Notes under the pieces: model-generated
What the model was told of the DNA's origin: nothing
The model's input: the letters and a program-made list of their open reading frames with translations, nothing else
Databases searched by the model: none
From: Kiritimatiellia bacterium
GTDB lineage: Bacteria; Verrucomicrobiota; Kiritimatiellia; RFP12; UBA1067
Length of the DNA: 9,341 bases
Assembly (NCBI GenBank): GCA_017411125.1
Contig: JAFPNP010000303.1
Location: 1 to 9,341, forward strand
Direction of reading: 5' to 3'
Made by a program: the position numbers and the translations under genes
Shown here: positions 9,001-9,341 of the stretch, in pieces
How the letters are laid out: every line of letters starts with the position of its first letter
Position numbering within the stretch: position 1 is the stretch's first letter

Positions 9001-9341
9001 GACCCATTCGCCACCATCGGCGCTTTCAAGGTCGTTGGAGCTGACAGTGCTGTAATGGACGTAGATGTCGGCGAGGTCGTTCTGCAAGCCCGCCCAGTAC
9101 AGGCGGTAATCGATCTTGGCGATACCAGCGACATTGTCCCCCGCCTCTTCGTTGACCTCCTCCACGTAGTTGCAGCGCGTCATCGTGATGCGCGGCTCTT
9201 CTGCGACAGGGTCGCGGCCGTGTACCTCGTAGGAGATGATCACCACGCCGTCGCCGCCGTTGCCACCCTGCCAGTAGGTGCTGTCGGTTTTATCAATCTT
9301 CTCTTTGCCGTTTTCGATTGTAGTACTGCTACTGCCACCGC
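6046..9341 (-). CDS. Large modular exported/surface protein, 5' partial (glycine-rich, Fn3-like, MBG-like and Ig-like modules)
   Basis: The frame is open to the window edge, so the start lies beyond 9341; 1097 residues are visible. The GTG at 9246 lies inside a conserved motif and is not the start. From the N-terminal side: the end of a glycine-rich domain (STYWQGGNGGDGVVIISYEV, 9278-9219); three Fn3-like repeats (about 9190-8115) each with a late Y-x-[VF]-R-L-[AV] strand; one MBG-like domain (about 8110-7790; TANPKVMCYGDEPLPLDY, later GNYPITQGTL); two Ig-like repeats (about 7770-7275) sharing NYTG and SAPNH; and a C-terminal region of about 400 residues (7275-6049) with WQNYVL, TIGVLRVSSALTNTV, APGKAFWFVR and HTLVANP. 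By my recollection, similar C-terminal regions end very large Kiritimatiellota/Verrucomicrobiota exported proteins. There is no PEP-CTERM or other basic-tailed anchor at the end (KIKFEASK). No catalytic motif is visible. A role as an adhesin, matrix or carbohydrate-interacting surface protein is inferred. It is the first visible gene of the - strand operon. Confidence 0.82.
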   Translation of the reverse strand, partial: GGSSSTTIENGKEKIDKTDSTYWQGGNGGDGVVIISYEVHGRDPVAEEPRITMTRCNYVEEVNEEAGDNVAGIAKIDYRLYWAGLQNDLADIYVHYSTVSSNDLESADGGEWVKVAESSVGIGSLVFVPPAVGYTYWVRLVARKGANSYAFSEEIASFTVPAISLTAAHWTESENSSAEDFATITYRLHDTNELTHVYCYWSENRAALEGDEPPSGEGVFLLDLGANTGTTLSSKTTFTVPATEGLERNRTYYFRLASGDDQGLELFPSDEIVELDTKETPITVLNNASWHESNVATLNFTAIVGKLDPEETQLVALYSRVQSDVTGKDPEQNESVTTISLGFCSDLGLDVPAPSATFPLWSEVATNYYVRLALATNVVEETEGVVTTNLVLIAGSYSQATKQIAVSAVEPRTLLYIVTANPKVMCYGDEPLPLDYGFKYAGQMEGWGWENRYALEGDIACDVTSTSASGNYPITQGTLILHNGGQEQFHTDDDGVERKYQHKLTYSGATYTITNAVFTAGIEDVVTNYTGDAFDASGLVKTISGIRNEQPVTYRYRANGAGDWGEMPAFTNVGNHLVQFVASAPNHDDVHSSFKVTVTPAPLTAMIEGVTVNYTGAAITPAVVTNVTGLVRGDINTLTCEFRDEAGEWQSEVPSFTLPGTYKVFFRASAPNHATSVTNCTVVINGWDFKVNMDGMTGYGTPIIMGKPEWIVNNNLSGMTGVELSDNDTRYGALDAICANGLRLWQNYVLEREDFSKKVVATIMQQGSMVNPDSFVVHFPNIEPLMGTGLKVRYRLDRKLRRNHPTKDEFAAASFEIGELTSKYETNVPLNQGDPTGLYVFNIVFSPTNETLTGQSVIASCATIGVLRVSSALTNTVTVAPWLSMSIDSTNKIEVAVTDVVNPFCIGGGDAIHAYETEEGTFRVWECKGDGKWNSPATVNTSGVSQSKAEETTFAPGKAFWFVRDAPGDYIYLVGRYTGDDYEFNIEGGSTDDPGHTLVANPTFFDVALNDLAFVDGEGNPATPADGDRIVFQDIAGIQTIYSPHATTKKWGRIVPTKVGRRIQNVWTEDGTNTVGTGFWYYRTANDDLKIKFEASK
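7275..7770 (-). repeat. Two tandem Ig-like protein repeats
   Basis: Two units of about 80 residues follow one another. Each begins with VTNYTG or VNYTG, has a GLV element, a short Gly-[DE]-W-x-[SE]-x-[MV]-P-[AS]-F-T segment, and ends with [AR]ASAPNH followed by a V-V-type strand. The DNA has diverged, so this is an old domain duplication and not a recent one. The upstream MBG-like domain leads directly into the first unit. Confidence 0.65.
8115..9190 (-). repeat. Three tandem Fn3-like protein repeats
   Basis: Three units of about 110-130 residues carry matching landmarks. Two open with A-x-W-x-E-S (AHWTESEN, ASWHESN), and all three have a late edge strand YWVRLV, YYFRLA or YYVRLA followed by a variable hairpin and a closing V-rich strand. 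The Tyr-x-[VF]-Arg-Leu strand resembles the YxVRVxA strand of fibronectin type III domains. Unit borders are approximate. Confidence 0.55.

Overview
The window reads as two unrelated pieces of bacterial DNA joined at about 2711-2722. The left piece (1 to about 2720, moderate GC, both genes on the + strand) looks like a Prevotella/Bacteroidales genome. It holds the 3' part of a secreted acidic protein with a BACON-like beta-sandwich and a short Bacteroidales-type C-terminal tail, followed by the first 440 or so codons of a secreted M6-family (immune inhibitor A-like) metalloprotease. The right piece (about 2720 to 9341, clearly higher GC with G/C-rich third codon positions, all genes on the - strand) looks like a Kiritimatiellota/Verrucomicrobiota-type (PVC group) genome. 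The evidence is a PEP-CTERM protein, a very large exported protein with a glycine-rich segment, Fn3-like, MBG-like and Ig-like modules, and sigma70-type promoter spacing. Both lineages are common in gut and rumen communities, so a metagenomic contig is the likely source; this is inference.

Right piece in transcription order (from 9341 leftwards): (1) the C-terminal 1097 residues of a multi-domain surface protein (5' end outside the window); (2) 14 nt later, a 210-residue PEP-CTERM protein; (3) 4 nt later, a polytopic membrane protein with C-terminal TPRs that resembles the DUF2723/TMEM260 (GT117) glycosyltransferase family; (4) a 188-nt gap with two 8-bp direct repeats and a well-formed -35/-10 promoter; (5) tRNA-Thr(GGT) with encoded CCA; (6) a strong Shine-Dalgarno and an ATG GCA start that is cut at once by the junction. 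A tRNA-Thr(GGT) just before a gene starting Met-Ala is the classical thrT-tuf arrangement, so the lost gene may be tuf.

Genes 1-3 are spaced like an operon and make sense as an envelope cassette: a large exported modular protein, a small anchored or sorted PEP-CTERM protein, and a membrane enzyme that could glycosylate exported proteins. This functional link is a hypothesis.

The most important point for a reader is that the M6 protease is truncated by the join: its last 35 or so apparent residues are read from spacer and the antisense of the tRNA. The join is best treated as an assembly or library chimera unless reads span it. No CRISPR array, transposase, integrase, rRNA or phage gene was seen.
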